From assembly GCA_030063045.1 (NCBI GenBank), contig JAQSEB010000078.1:1122001-1186000 (forward strand): a DNA stretch of 64,000 nucleotides, in the 5' to 3' direction. Source of the DNA: Pratylenchus scribneri. Lineage: Eukaryota > Nematoda > Chromadorea > Rhabditida > Pratylenchidae. The notes below the pieces were generated by a model. That model saw only the letters and a list, made by a program, of their open reading frames with translations. It made no database searches and was not told the DNA's origin. The position numbers were made by a program, and so were the translations under genes. Position 1 is the first letter of the stretch, and the number at the start of each line of letters is the position of its first letter. Shown one piece after another: positions 23,501-37,900 of this stretch.

Positions 23501-26500
23501 CATTTTCTGGGCTAGAATTTGAATTTTTTGAAATTCTTTTAATAGAATCATATTCGCCATTAAAAAATACAGTCCTATATTTTTTATTTTGTTAATATAC
23601 CCTTATATTAATTTTTTAAGAATTTCTAAAAAATGGCCCCAAATTCAATTATGCCTAGGGTATATTAGACATTTTCTGGGCTAGAATTTGAATTTTTTGA
23701 AATTCTTTTAATAGAATCATATTCTCCATCAAAAAATACAGGCCTATCTTTTTTTATTTTTTTTAAAATACCCTCATATTGATTTTTTATAAATTTCTAA
23801 ACAATGGCCCCAAATTCAATTATGCCTAGGGTATATTTGACATTTTCTGGGCTAGGATTTGAATTTTTTGAAATTCTTTTAATAGAATCATATTCTCCAT
23901 CAAAAAATACAGGCCTATCTTTTTTTATTTTTTTTAAAATACCCTCATATTGATTTTTTATAAATTTCTAAACAATGGCCCCCAAATTCAATTATGCCTA
24001 GGGTATATTTGACATTTTCTGGGCAAGAATTTGAATTTTTTAAAATTCTTTTAATAGAATCATATTCTCCATCCAAAAATACAGTCCTATATTTTTTATT
24101 TTGTTAATATACCCCAATATTGATTTTTTATGAATTTCTAAACAATGTCCCCAAATTCAATTATGCCTAGGGTATATTAGACATTTTCTGGGATAGGAGT
24201 TGAATTTTTTGAAATTCTTTTAATAGAATCATATTCTCCATCCAAAAATACAGTCCTATATTTTTTATTTTGTTAATATACCCCAATATTGATTTTTTAT
24301 GAATTTCTAAACAATGTCCCCAAATTCAATTATGCCTAGGGTATATTAGACATTTTCTGGGATAGGAGTTGAATTTTTTGAAATTCTTTTAATAGAATCA
24401 TATTCTCCATTAAAAAATACAGGCCTATCTTTTTTTATTTTTTTAAAATACCCTCATATTGATTTTTTATGAATTTCTAAACAATGGCCCCAAATTCAAT
24501 TATGCCTAGGGTATATTTGACATTTTCTGGGCTAGGATTTGAATTTTTTGAAATTCTTTTAATAGTATCATATTCTCCATTAAAAAATACAGGCCTATCT
24601 TTTTTTATTTTTTTAAAATACCCTCATATTGATTTTTTATGAATTTCTAAACAATGGCCCCAAATTCAATTATGCCTAGGGTATATTTGACATTTTCTGG
24701 GCTAGGATTTGAATTTTTTGAAATTCTTTTAATAGTATCATATTCTCCATTAAAAAATACAGGCCTATCTTTTTTTATTTTTTTAAAATACCCTCATATT
24801 GATTTTTTATGAATTTCTAAACAATGGCCCCAAATTCAATTATGCCTAGGGTATATTTGACATTTTCTGGGCTAGGATTTGAATTTTTTGAAATTCTTTT
24901 AATAGTATCATATTCTCCATTAAAAAATACAGGCCTATCTTTTTTTATTTTTTTAAAATACCCTCATATTGATTTTTTATGAATTTCTAAACAATGGCCC
25001 CAAATTCAATTATGCCTAGGGTATATTTGACATTTTCTGGGCTAGGATTTGAATTTTTTGAAATTCTTTTAATAGTATCATATTCTCCATTAAAAAATAC
25101 AGGCCTATCTTTTTTTATTTTTTTAAAATACCCTCATATTGATTTTTTATGAATTTCTAAACAATGGCCCCAAATTCAATTATGCCTAGGGTATATTTGA
25201 CATTTTCTGGGCTAGGATTTGAATTTTTTGAAATTCTTTTAATAGTATCATATTCTCCATTAAAAAATACAGGCCTATCTTTTTTTATTTTTTTAAAATA
25301 CCCTCATATTGATTTTTTATGAATTTCTAAACAATGGCCCCCAAATTCAATTATGCCTAGGGTATATTTGACATTTTCTGGGCTAGGATTTGAATTTTTT
25401 GAAATTCTTTTAATAGAATCATATTCTCCATTAAAAAATACAGGCCTATCTTTTTTTATTTTTTTAAAATACCCTCATATTGATTTTTTATGAATTTCTA
25501 AACAATGGCCCCAAATTCAATTATGCCTAGGGTATATTTGACATTTTCTGGGCTAGGATTTGAATTTTTTGAAATTCTTTTATTAGAATCATATTCTCCA
25601 TTAAAAAATACAGTCCTATCTTTTTTTATTTTTTTAAAATACCCTCATATTGATTTTTTATGAATTTCTAAACAATGTCCCCAAATTCAATTATGCCTAG
25701 GGTATATTTGACATTTTCTAGGCTAGGATTTGAATTTTTTGAAATTCTTTTATTAGAATCATATTCTCCATTAAAAAATACAGTCCTATATTTTTTATTT
25801 TATTAATATACCCCAATATTGATTTTTTATGAATTTCTAAACAATGGCCCCAAATTCAATTATGCCTAGGGTATATTTGACATTTTCTGGGCTAGGATTT
25901 GAATTTTTTGAAATTCTTTTATTAGAATCATATTCTCCATTAAAAAATACAGTCCTATATTTTTTATTTATTAATATACCCCAATATTGATTTTTTATGA
26001 ATTTCTAAACAATGTCCCCAAATTCAATTATGCCTAGGGTATATTTGACATTTTCTAGGCTAGGATTTGAATTTTTTGAAATTCTTTTATTAGAATCATA
26101 TTCTCCATTAAAAAATACAGTCCTATATTTTTTATTTTATTAATATACCCCAATATTGATTTTTTATGAATTTCTAAACAATGGCCCCAAATTCAATTAT
26201 GCCTAGGGTATATTTGACATTTTCTGGGCTAGAATTTGAATTTTTTGAAATTCTTTTAATAGAATCATATTCGCCATTAAAAAATACAGTCCTATATTTT
26301 TTATTTTGTTAATATACCCTTATATTAATTTTTTAAGAATTTCTAAAAAATGGCCCCAAATTCAATTATGCCTAGGGTATATTAGACATTTTCTGGGCTA
26401 GAATTTGAATTTTTTGAAATTCTTTTAATAGAATCATATTCTCCATCAAAAAATACAGGCCTATCTTTTTTTATTTTTTTTAAAATACCCTCATATTGAT

Positions 26501-29500
26501 TTTTTATAAATTTCTAAAAAATACCCCCCAAATTCAATTATGCCTTGGGTATATTTGACATTTTCTGGGCAAGAATTTGAATTTTTTAAAATTCTTTTAA
26601 TAGAATCATATTCTCCATCCAAAAATACAGTCCTATATTTTTTATTTTGTTAATATACCCCAATATTGATTTTTTATGAATTTCTAAACAATGTCCCCAA
26701 ATTCAATTATGCCTAGGGTATATTAGACATTTTCTGGGATAGGAGTTGAATTTTTTGAAATTCTTTTAATAGAATCATATTCTCCATCCAAAAATACAGT
26801 CCTATATTTTTTATTTTGTTAATATACCCCAATATTGATTTTTTATGAATTTCTAAACAATGTCCCCAAATTCAATTATGCCTAGGGTATATTAGACATT
26901 TTCTGGGATAGGAGTTGAATTTTTTGAAATTCTTTTAATAGAATCATATTCTCCATTAAAAAATACAGGCCTATCTTTTTTTATTTTTTTAAAATACCCT
27001 CATATTGATTTTTTATGAATTTCTAAACAATGGCCCCAAATTCAATTATGCCTAGGGTATATTTGACATTTTCTGGGCTAGGATTTGAATTTTTTGAAAT
27101 TCTTTTAATAGTATCATATTCTCCATTAAAAAATACAGGCCTATCTTTTTTTATTTTTTTAAAATACCCTCATATTGATTTTTTATGAATTTCTAAACAA
27201 TGGCCCCAAATTCAATTATGCCTAGGGTATATTTGACATTTTCTGGGCTAGGATTTGAATTTTTTGAAATTCTTTTAATAGTATCATATTCTCCATTAAA
27301 AAATACAGGCCTATCTTTTTTTATTTTTTTAAAATACCCTCATATTGATTTTTTATGAATTTCTAAACAATGGCCCCAAATTCAATTATGCCTAGGGTAT
27401 ATTTGACATTTTCTGGGCTAGGATTTGAATTTTTTGAAATTCTTTTAATAGTATCATATTCTCCATTAAAAAATACAGTCCTATATTTTTTATTTTATTA
27501 ATATACCCCAATATTGATTTTTTTATGAATTTCTAAACAATGGCCCCAAATTCAATTATGCCTAGGGTATATTTGACATTTTCTGGGCTAGGATTTGAAT
27601 TTTTTGAAATTCTTTTAATAGTATCATATTCTCCATTAAAAAATACAGGCCTATCTTTTTTTATTTTTTTAAAATACCCTCATATTGATTTTTTATGAAT
27701 TTCTAAACAATGGCCCCAAATTCAATTATGCCTAGGGTATATTTGACATTTTCTGGGCTAGGATTTGAATTTTTTGAAATTCTTTTAATAGTATCATATT
27801 CTCCATTAAAAAATACAGGCCTATCTTTTTTTATTTTTTTAAAATACCCTCATATTGATTTTTTATGAATTTCTAAACAATGGCCCCAAATTCAATTATG
27901 CCTAGGGTATATTTGACATTTTCTGGGCTAGGATTTGAATTTTTTGAAATTCTTTTAATAGTATCATATTCTCCATTAAAAAATACAGTCCTATATTTTT
28001 TATTTTATTAATATACCCCAATATTGATTTTTTTATGAATTTCTAAACAATGGCCCCAAATTCAATTATGCCTAGGGTATATTTGACATTTTCTGGGCTA
28101 GGATTTGAATTTTTTGAAATTCTTTTAATAGTATCATATTCTCCATTAAAAAATACAGGCCTATCTTTTTTTATTTTTTTAAAATACCCTCATATTGATT
28201 TTTTATGAATTTCTAAACAATGGCCCCAAATTCAATTATGCCTAGGGTATATTTGACATTTTCTGGGCTAGGATTTGAATTTTTTGAAATTCTTTTAATA
28301 GTATCATATTCTCCATTAAAAAATACAGGCCTATCTTTTTTTATTTTTTTAAAATACCCTCATATTGATTTTTTATGAATTTCTAAACAATGGCCCCAAA
28401 TTCAATTATGCCTAGGGTATATTTGACATTTTCTGGGCTAGGATTTGAATTTTTTGAAATTCTTTTAATAGTATCATATTCTCCATTAAAAAATACAGGC
28501 CTATCTTTTTTTATTTTTTTAAAATACCCTCATATTGATTTTTTATGAATTTCTAAACAATGGCCCCCAAATTCAATTATGCCTAGGGTATATTTGACAT
28601 TTTCTGGGCTAGGATTTGAATTTTTTGAAATTCTTTTAATAGAATCATATTCTCCATTAAAAAATACATGCCTATCTTTTTTTATTTTTTTAAAATACCC
28701 TCATATTGATTTTTTATGAATTTCTAAACAATGGCCCCCAAATTCAATTATGCCTAGGGTATATTTGACATTTTCTGGGCTAGGATTTGAATTTTTTGAA
28801 ATTCTTTTAATAGTATCATATTCTCCATTAAAAAATACAGGCCTATCTTTTTTTATTTTTTTAAAATACCCTCATATTGATTTTTTATGAATTTCTAAAC
28901 AATGGCCCCCAAATTCAATTATGCCTAGGGTATATTTGACATTTTCTTGGCTAGGATTTGAATTTTTTGAAATTCTTTTAATAGAATCATATTCTCCATT
29001 AAAAAATACAGGCCTATCTTTTTTTATTTTTTTAAAATACCCTCATATTGATTTTTTATGAATTTCTAAACAATGGCCCCAAATTCAATTATGCCTAGGG
29101 TATATTTGACATTTTCTGGGCTAGGATTTGAATTTTTTGAAATTCTTTTATTAGAATCATATTCTCCATTAAAAAATACAGGCCTATCTTTTTTTATTTT
29201 TTTAAAATACCCTCATATTGATTTTTTATGAATTTCTAAACAATGTCCCCAAATTCAATTATGCCTAGGGTATATTTGACATTTTCTAGGCTAGGATTTG
29301 AATTTTTTGAAATTCTTTTATTAGAATCATATTCTCCATTAAAAAATACAGTCCTATATTTTTTATTTTATTAATATACCCCAATATTGATTTTTTATGA
29401 ATTTCTAAACAATGGCCCCAAATTCAATTATGCCTAGGGTATATTTGACATTTTCTGGGCTAGAATTTGAATTTTTTGAAATTCTTTTAATAGAATCATA

Positions 29501-32500
29501 TTCTCCATTAAAAAATACATGCCTATCTTTTTTTATTTTTTTAAAATACCCTCATATTGATTTTTTATGAATTTCTAAACAATGGCCCCCAAATTCAATT
29601 ATGCCTAGGGTATATTTGACATTTTCTGGTCTAGGATTTGAATTTTTTGAAATTCTTTTAATAGAATCATATTCTCCATTAAAAAATACATGCCTATCTT
29701 TTTTTATTTTTTTAAAATACCCTCATATTGATTTTTTATGAATTTCTAAACAATGGCCCCCAAATTCAATTATGCCTAGGGTATATTTGACATTTTCTGG
29801 GCTAGGATTTGAATTTTTTGAAATTCTTTTAATAGTATCATATTCTCCATTAAAAAATACAGTCCTATATTTTTTATTTTGTTAATATACCTTCATATTG
29901 ATTTTTAATGAATTTCTAAAAAATACCCCCCAAATTCAATTATGCCTAGGGTATATTTGACATTTTCTGGGCTAGGATTTGAATTTTTTGAAATTCTTTT
30001 AATAGAATCATATTCTCCATTAAAAAATACAGGCCTATCTTTTTTTATTTTTTTAAAATACCCTCATATTGATTTTTTATGAATTTCTAAACAATGGCCC
30101 CAAATTCAATTATGCCTAGGGTATATTTGACATTTTCTGGGCTAGGATTTGAATTTTTTGAAATTCTTTTATTAGAATCATATTCTCCATTAAAAAATAC
30201 AGTCCTATCTTTTTTTATTTTTTTAAAATACCCTCATATTGATTTTTTATGAATTTCTAAACAATGTCCCCAAATTCAATTATGCCTAGGGTATATTTGA
30301 CATTTTCTAGGCTAGGATTTGAATTTTTTGAAATTCTTTTATTAGAATCATATTCTCCATTAAAAAATACAGTCCTATATTTTTTATTTTATTAATATAC
30401 CCCAATATTGATTTTTTATGAATTTCTAAACAATGGCCCCAAATTCAATTATGCCTAGGGTATATTTGACATTTTCTGGGCTAGGATTTGAATTTTTTGA
30501 AATTCTTTTATTAGAATCATATTCGCCATTAAAAAATACAGTCCTATATTTTTTTTTTTGTTAATATACCCCAATATTGATTTTTTATGAATTTCTAAAC
30601 AATGGCCCCAAATTCAATTATGCCTAGGGTATATTTGACATTTTCTGGGCTAGAATTTGAATTTTTTGAAATTCTTTTAATAGAATCATATTCTCCATCA
30701 AAAAATACAGGCCTATCTTTTTTTATTTTTTTTAAAATACCCTCATATTGATTTTTTATAAATTTCTAAAAAATACCCCCCAAATTCAATTATGCCTTGG
30801 GTATATTTGACATTTTCTGGGCAAGAATTTGAATTTTTTAAAATTCTTTTAATAGAATCATATTCCCCATCCAAAAATACAGGCCTATCTTTTTTTATTT
30901 TTTTTAAAATACCCTCATATTGATTTTTTATAAATTTCTAAAAAATACCCCCCAAATTCAATTATGCCTAGGGTATATTTGACATTTTCTGGGATAGAAT
31001 TTGAATTTTTTAAAATTCTTTTAATAGAATCATATTCTCCATCAAAAAATACAGGCCTATCTTTTTTTATTTTTTTTAAAATACCCTCATATTGATTTTT
31101 TATAAATTTCTAAAAAATACCCCCCAAATTCAATTATGCCTTGGGTATATTTGACATTTTCTGGGCTAGGATTTGAATTTTTTGAAATTCTTTTAATAGT
31201 ATCATATTCTCCATTAAAAAATACAGTCCTATATTTTTTTTTTTGTTAATATACCCCAATATTGATTTTTTATGAATTTCTAAACAATGGCCCCAAATTC
31301 AATTATGCCTATGGTATATTTGACATTTTCTGGACAAGAATTTGAATTTTTTGAAATTCTTTTAATAGAATCATATTCTCCATTAAAAATACAGTCCTAT
31401 ATTTTTTATTTTATTAATATACCCCAATATTGATTTTTTATGAATTTCTAAACAATGGCCCCAAATTCAATTATGCCTAGGGTATATTAGACATTTTCTG
31501 GGCTAGGATTTGAATTTTTTGAAATTCTTTTAATAGAATCATATTCTCCATTAAAAAATACAGTCCTATATTTTTTATTTTATTAATATACCCCAATATT
31601 GATTTTTTATGAATTTCTAAACAATGGCCCCAAATTCAATTATGCCTAGGGTATATTAGACATTTTCTGGGCTAGGATTTGAATTTTTTGAAATTCTTTT
31701 AATAGAATCATATTCTCCATTAAAAAATACAGTCCTATATTTTTTATTTTATTAATATACCCTCATATTGATTTTTTATGAATTTTTAAACAATGGCCCC
31801 AAATTCAATTATGCCTAGGGTATATTAGACATTTTCTGGACAAGAATTTGAATTTTTTGAAATTCTTTTAATAGAATCATATTCTCCATTAAAAATACAG
31901 TCCTATATTTTTTATTTTATTAATATACCCTCATATTGATTTTTTATGAATTTCTAAACAATGGCCCCCAAATTCAATTATGCCTAGGGTATATTTGACA
32001 TTTTCTGGGCCAGATTTTGAATTTTTTGAAATTCTATTAATAGAATCATATTCTCCATTAAAAAATACATGCCTATCTTTTTTTATTTTTTTAAAATACC
32101 CTCATATTGATTTTTAATGAATTTCTAAACAATGGCCCCAAATTCAATTATGCCTAGGGTATATTTGACATTTTCTTGGCTAGGATTTGAATTTTTTGAA
32201 ATTCTTTTAATAGAATCATATTCTCCATTAAAAAATACAGGCCTATCTTTTTTTATTTTTTTAAAATACCCTCATATTGATTTTTTATGAATTTCTAAAC
32301 AATGGCCCCAAATTCAATTATGCCTAGGGTATATTTGACATTTTCTGGACAAGAATTTGAATTTTTTGAAATTCTTTTAATAGAATCATATTCTCCATTA
32401 AAAATACAGTCCTATATTTTTTATTTTATTAATATACCCCAATATTGATTTTTTATGAATTTCTAAACAATGGCCCCAAATTCAATTATGCCTAGGGTAT

Positions 32501-34739
32501 ATTAGACATTTTCTGGGCTAGGATTTGAATTTTTTGAAATTCTTTTAATAGAATCATATTCTCCATTAAAAAATACAGTCCTATATTTTTTATTTTATTA
32601 ATATACCCCAATATTGATTTTTTATGAATTTCTAAACAATGGCCCCAAATTCAATTATGCCTAGGGTATATTAGACATTTTCTGGGCTAGGATTTGAATT
32701 TTTTGAAATTCTTTTAATAGAATCATATTCTCCATTAAAAAATACAGTCCTATATTTTTTATTTTATTAATATACCCTCATATTGATTTTTTATGAATTT
32801 TTAAACAATGGCCCCAAATTCAATTATGCCTAGGGTATATTAGACATTTTCTGGACAAGAATTTGAATTTTTTGAAATTCTTTTAATAGAATCATATTCT
32901 CCATTAAAAATACAGTCCTATATTTTTTATTTTATTAATATACCCTCATATTGATTTTTTATGAATTTCTAAACAATGGCCCCCAAATTCAATTATGCCT
33001 AGGGTATATTTGACATTTTCTGGGCCAGATTTTGAATTTTTTGAAATTCTATTAATAGAATCATATTCTCCATTAAAAAATACATGCCTATCTTTTTTTA
33101 TTTTTTTAAAATACCCTCATATTGATTTTTAATGAATTTCTAAACAATGGCCCCAAATTCAATTATGCCTAGGGTATATTTGACATTTTCTTGGCTAGGA
33201 TTTGAATTTTTTGAAATTCTTTTAATAGAATCATATTCTCCATTAAAAAATACAGGCCTATCTTTTTTTATTTTTTTAAAATACCCTCATATTGATTTTT
33301 TATGAATTTCTAAACAATGGCCCCAAATTCAATTATGCCTAGGGTATATTTGACATTTTCTGGACAAGAATTTGAATTTTTTGAAATTCTTTTAATAGAA
33401 TCATATTCTCCATTAAAAATACAGTCCTATATTTTTTATTTTATTAATATACCCCAATATTGATTTTTTATGAATTTCTAAACAATGGCCCCAAATTCAA
33501 TTATGCCTAGGGTATATTAGACATTTTCTGGGCTAGGATTTGAATTTTTTGAAATTCTTTTAATAGAATCATATTCTCCATTAAAAAATACAGTCCTATA
33601 TTTTTTATTTTATTAATATACCCCAATATTGATTTTTTATGAATTTCTAAACAATGGCCCCAAATTCAATTATGCCTAGGGTATATTAGACATTTTCTGG
33701 GCTAGGATTTGAATTTTTTGAAATTCTTTTAATAGAATCATATTCTCCATTAAAAAATACAGTCCTATATTTTTTATTTTATTAATATACCCTCATATTG
33801 ATTTTTTATGAATTTTTAAACAATGGCCCCAAATTCAATTATGCCTAGGGTATATTAGACATTTTCTGGACAAGAATTTGAATTTTTTGAAATTCTTTTA
33901 ATAGAATCATATTCTCCATTAAAAATACAGTCCTATATTTTTTATTTTATTAATATACCCTCATATTGATTTTTTATGAATTTCTAAACAATGGCCCCCA
34001 AATTCAATTATGCCTAGGGTATATTTGACATTTTCTGGGCCAGATTTTGAATTTTTTGAAATTCTATTAATAGAATCATATTCTCCATTAAAAAATACAT
34101 GCCTATCTTTTTTTATTTTTTTAAAATACCCTCATATTGATTTTTAATGAATTTCTAAACAATGGCCCCAAATTCAATTATGCCTAGGGTATATTTGACA
34201 TTTTCTTGGCTAGGATTTGAATTTTTTGAAATTCTTTTAATAGAATCATATTCTCCATTAAAAAATACAGGCCTATCTTTTTTTATTTTTTTAAAATACC
34301 CTCATATTGATTTTTTATGAATTTCTAAACAATGGCCCCAAATTCAATTATGCCTAGGGTATATTTGACATTTTCTGGACAAGAATTTGAATTTTTTGAA
34401 ATTCTTTTAATAGAATCATATTCTCCATTAAAAATACAGTCCTATATTTTTTATTTTATTAATATACCCCAATATTGATTTTTTATGAATTTCTAAACAA
34501 TGGCCCCAAATTCAATTATGCCTATGGTATATTTGACATTTTCTGGACAAGAATTTGAATTTTTTGAAATTCTTTTAATAGAATCATATTCTCCATTAAA
34601 AATACAGTCCTATATTTTTTATTTTATTAATATACCCTCATATTGATTTTTTATGAATTTCTAAACAATGGCCCCAAATTCAATTATGCCTAGGGTATAT
34701 TTGACATTTTCTGGGCAAGAATTTGAATTTTTTGAAATT
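20508..34739. repeat. 169-bp satellite array (~84 monomers) with higher-order repeats
   Basis: Head-to-tail monomers of 169 bp: AATACAGTCCTATA occurs at 20,521, 20,690 and 20,859. A conserved segment is CAATTATGCCTAGGGTATAT. Two monomer types alternate: one reads ACAGTCCTATATTTTTTATT with TTAATATACCCCAATATTG, the other ACAGGCCTATCTTTTTTTAT with TTTAAAATACCCTCATATTG. Higher-order order is visible. A six-monomer unit of 1,015 bp repeats nearly perfectly (marker TGGGCCAGATTTTG at 32,006, 33,021 and 34,036, with an earlier copy at 22,831). A 16-monomer block of 2,717 bp is duplicated (marker TATTCGCCATT near 23,553 and 26,270). Runs of near-identical type-two monomers occur at about 24.4-25.3 and 27.0-28.5 kb. 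There is no ORF of note. The array ends abruptly at GAAATTAAGCTTTT. Confidence 0.95.
31380..34440. repeat. Three tandem 1,015-bp higher-order satellite units
   Basis: Six successive monomers, each with private changes (ATTAAAAATACAG short A-run, TGGACAAGAATT, GGGCCAGATTTTG, TTCTTGGCTAGG, TGAATTTTTAAACAAT), recur in the same order with a period of 1,015 bp. The near-identity of the units points to recent unequal exchange or amplification. Confidence 0.85.
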
Positions 34740-34993
34740 AAGCTTTTTTCTCAATTATCAAACCCCTAAATAGCAAATTATTTTATTATTCTTCATTTTA
34801 CATTAAAAATATAAAACATTGGGGAAAAAATAAATACAAATTAACACTATAAAAATAATCATTGGAATTTGGAATTAAATATTAAATATTTGAACATGAG
34901 ATGGAATGTGATATGGAAATTGGAAATGAAAAATTGGAGGGATTGGCCAATTTATTGAAATTTTTGGGGTTTTGAGAGTCAATTTTGCCAGTT

Positions 34994-37900
34994 TCAACAA
35001 GCAAATTTCAAATGGCCATTTTGTTGGTGCATTGGCGATGGAAGTGGACAATGGAGGCCTCCATTGACGGCGGCCAATGCCATTCCGCCGGTGCCACCGC
35101 CGCCCATATTTCCTCTAGTTGACGAAGGCGGTGTTATGGATAAACTGATTGAGGGCCTATAAAATTTGATGATTAATTAATTTTAATTCTTATCAAAAAT
35201 ATATTTTTAGGGTAACTTTTTGATGCCTAACTACTCAAACATTATGAATGAGGATCTTAGCCGTTATTTTGGCCATTGTTCAAAAAGGAAGCAACCAATT
35301 TGGGAAGGCAATATGCCATTTGAAAACCCTAAATGTCCTCTAAAAAGTGGCTTTTTAAATTTAATCCAATCAACTTTTAGATGAAGTTACATTTCATTGA
35401 ATATAATAAACCTGTACATTTTGAGAAAAAGCCGTTTATTTTACAAAATATACTAATTTTACAGAAATTTAGAAAAGCCACTTTTTAGAGGATATTTAGG
35501 GCTTTAAAATGGTATATCGCCTTCCTAAATTGGTTGTTTCCTTGATGAGATATGACCAAAAAGCTAATTAAATGGCACTTAAACTCCCCTCTCACCTATG
35601 CTGTGCCACGCCCAATGAGCAGGCTCGTTTGGAGCGCATAAAATTTTCCGTGTTGTTCCCATTTGGCATTTGTGCATTTGCCTCCATTCCGGCATCGCCC
35701 GGTGGACTCCCTCCTTTTGGTGGGGAATTTTGTCCCCGATTTATGCCCGGCAAAATTGTGGAAGAGAAAGAACCGCCGGTATGCTGGACTCGATGAAGCG
35801 ATTGAATGGAGGCATCACGGGAGACCAAAATTGGAGCAGCCGATGAGGAATTCAACATTGCACTGAAAATATTTTTTTTATTAAAATATATTTGAAATTT
35901 TTTCCAGAGAATTTATAATTGTAAGTATATTAATAAAAAAAATGAATTTATCCAAAAACTCTCTAGTCGAAAAAATTAAATTTTTAAGGCCTTAAAAGTT
36001 GGCCAAATCCAGTTTCTTTTTAAACGCTTTATTGCCAAAAGCCAGGCCATTATCCAGGTCATAATTTAAATCTTATCCTAAGCCAATTAACACTTTATTG
36101 TGGCCATGTTTTATGGCCCCAAAAACAAGAAAAATTTTGGAAAATTAATATTATTTCGAACTATTTTAGTTATTTTTCGTTTTGGCTATTAGAGGAATGC
36201 CACATTTGAATGAAAATTTCATTTTGTCGGTGGTAGCGCGTTCACTTAAAAGGTCGGAAATGCGCGTTTCACTTAAATTGGTCATTTATTCTCATATTTC
36301 AATTTAGAGGGCTTAAGCCAAAAAACTAATGATATTTTCGGATTCAACATATTGAAAAACCCCTAAAACCAGTTTAAAAACATAAATTATCTTTGCTAAA
36401 ACATTTAAAACATCAATGTTTTTGATTAGCATCTATTTTCAAACAAACAATGTTTTTGATAGTTTAACATTTATAAATATATGTTTTAAGACCGGTTTTA
36501 AGGGTTTTTCAACACGCTGAATCCGAAAACATCATTAGTTTTTTGGCTTAAGCCCTCTAAATTGAAATATGAGGATAAACGACCAATTTAAGTGAAACGT
36601 CCAAACACGAATTTGTAAAAATGCCAACATTTACATGGATAGACCACACATTCATAAAAGTTTGCATTTACCATTTATACTTACCAAGATGGTAAATAAG
36701 AAATGAAATTAGGGCATATTCATATTTGGCATCACCAAAATTAAAATTACTATTTTTTATTTAATTTTGAGATATTTTTAATATCCAATTTTTAATTTCT
36801 CCTCTCACTTTTTTGCCAATTCCGTGTATTCTCCGGTGCTTCCCCTTGGCCGATATGGTGGCCCTCCATTGGGGGCCATCACTCCATTCATTGCCGTAAT
36901 TGGTGTTGTGCTTGGCCGTGGCGACGCAAAGCAACTTCCATTGAAGGCACTCTAAAAAAAATTGGATACTATTTAATTTATTCATGATTTAGCATAGTTC
37001 CCAAAAATTATAGTTAAGTGATAATCTGGTCCAAGACGCATTTTTTGGTTTGGTTTTAACCAATTCTGGCTTAGTTTTGAATCATTAAACCGAAATGGGT
37101 TTAAACCGTTTAATACCCTTTAATTGTTGACCAAACCAAAATTGGTTTAAACCGTTTAATACCCTTTAATTGTTGACCAAACCAAAATTGGTTTAAACCG
37201 TTTAATACCCTTTAATTGTTGACCAAACCATTCACAAATTATATACCATTCAATGCGTTTTGACAAACACTATCCAATTTTGGGTATATTTGGTTTGGAA
37301 ATGTCGGACAAATTTCCTCTTAAACCAGTAAATTATTTTAACAACATTATTTCCCAAGTGGCCTTTTTCCCTAATTTCCTTAATATTTACCTCATTCCCA
37401 TCGGTGGTAAGTTGAACGCCTGGAGTGGGCGAAAGTCGAAGGGAAATGGCCAAAAGGCGGGCACAACGATGGCGAAAGCCGCGCACATAAAAAATGAACA
37501 CCCAAAAGTTGGTTGAGCAATTCTGTAAAGGAAATTTTGCCATAGATTTTTACATTTTTATATTAAAACCATTTTTAGATAAAATTTTAAGTTGCTCGAC
37601 ATTCTCGAATCGAGACTTTCCTTTTTGGTTTAGGCCATAATAAAATGTTAAAATTTATTAGAAAATTACAAAGGGATCCTTCAGGGACTACTAACATATA
37701 GGACTTTATGTTTTTTTTGAGAAGATATTTTTTTCAATTATATATTTAGATAGAGCCTTAAGAGATGAAAATTTTAACAAAAAAATGGCTGCCCTTTTTA
37801 GGGAAATTAGAATACCAAAATGAGTAATAAATTTTTTTTTAAATATATTCTTTTTATTTTTCATAGAATCTACCATTATTGTTAAGGTAAAAAACAAATA

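Noticed and set aside
20508..34739. CRISPR array
   Set aside because: Monomers are contiguous with no unique spacers; the context is eukaryotic satellite DNA.
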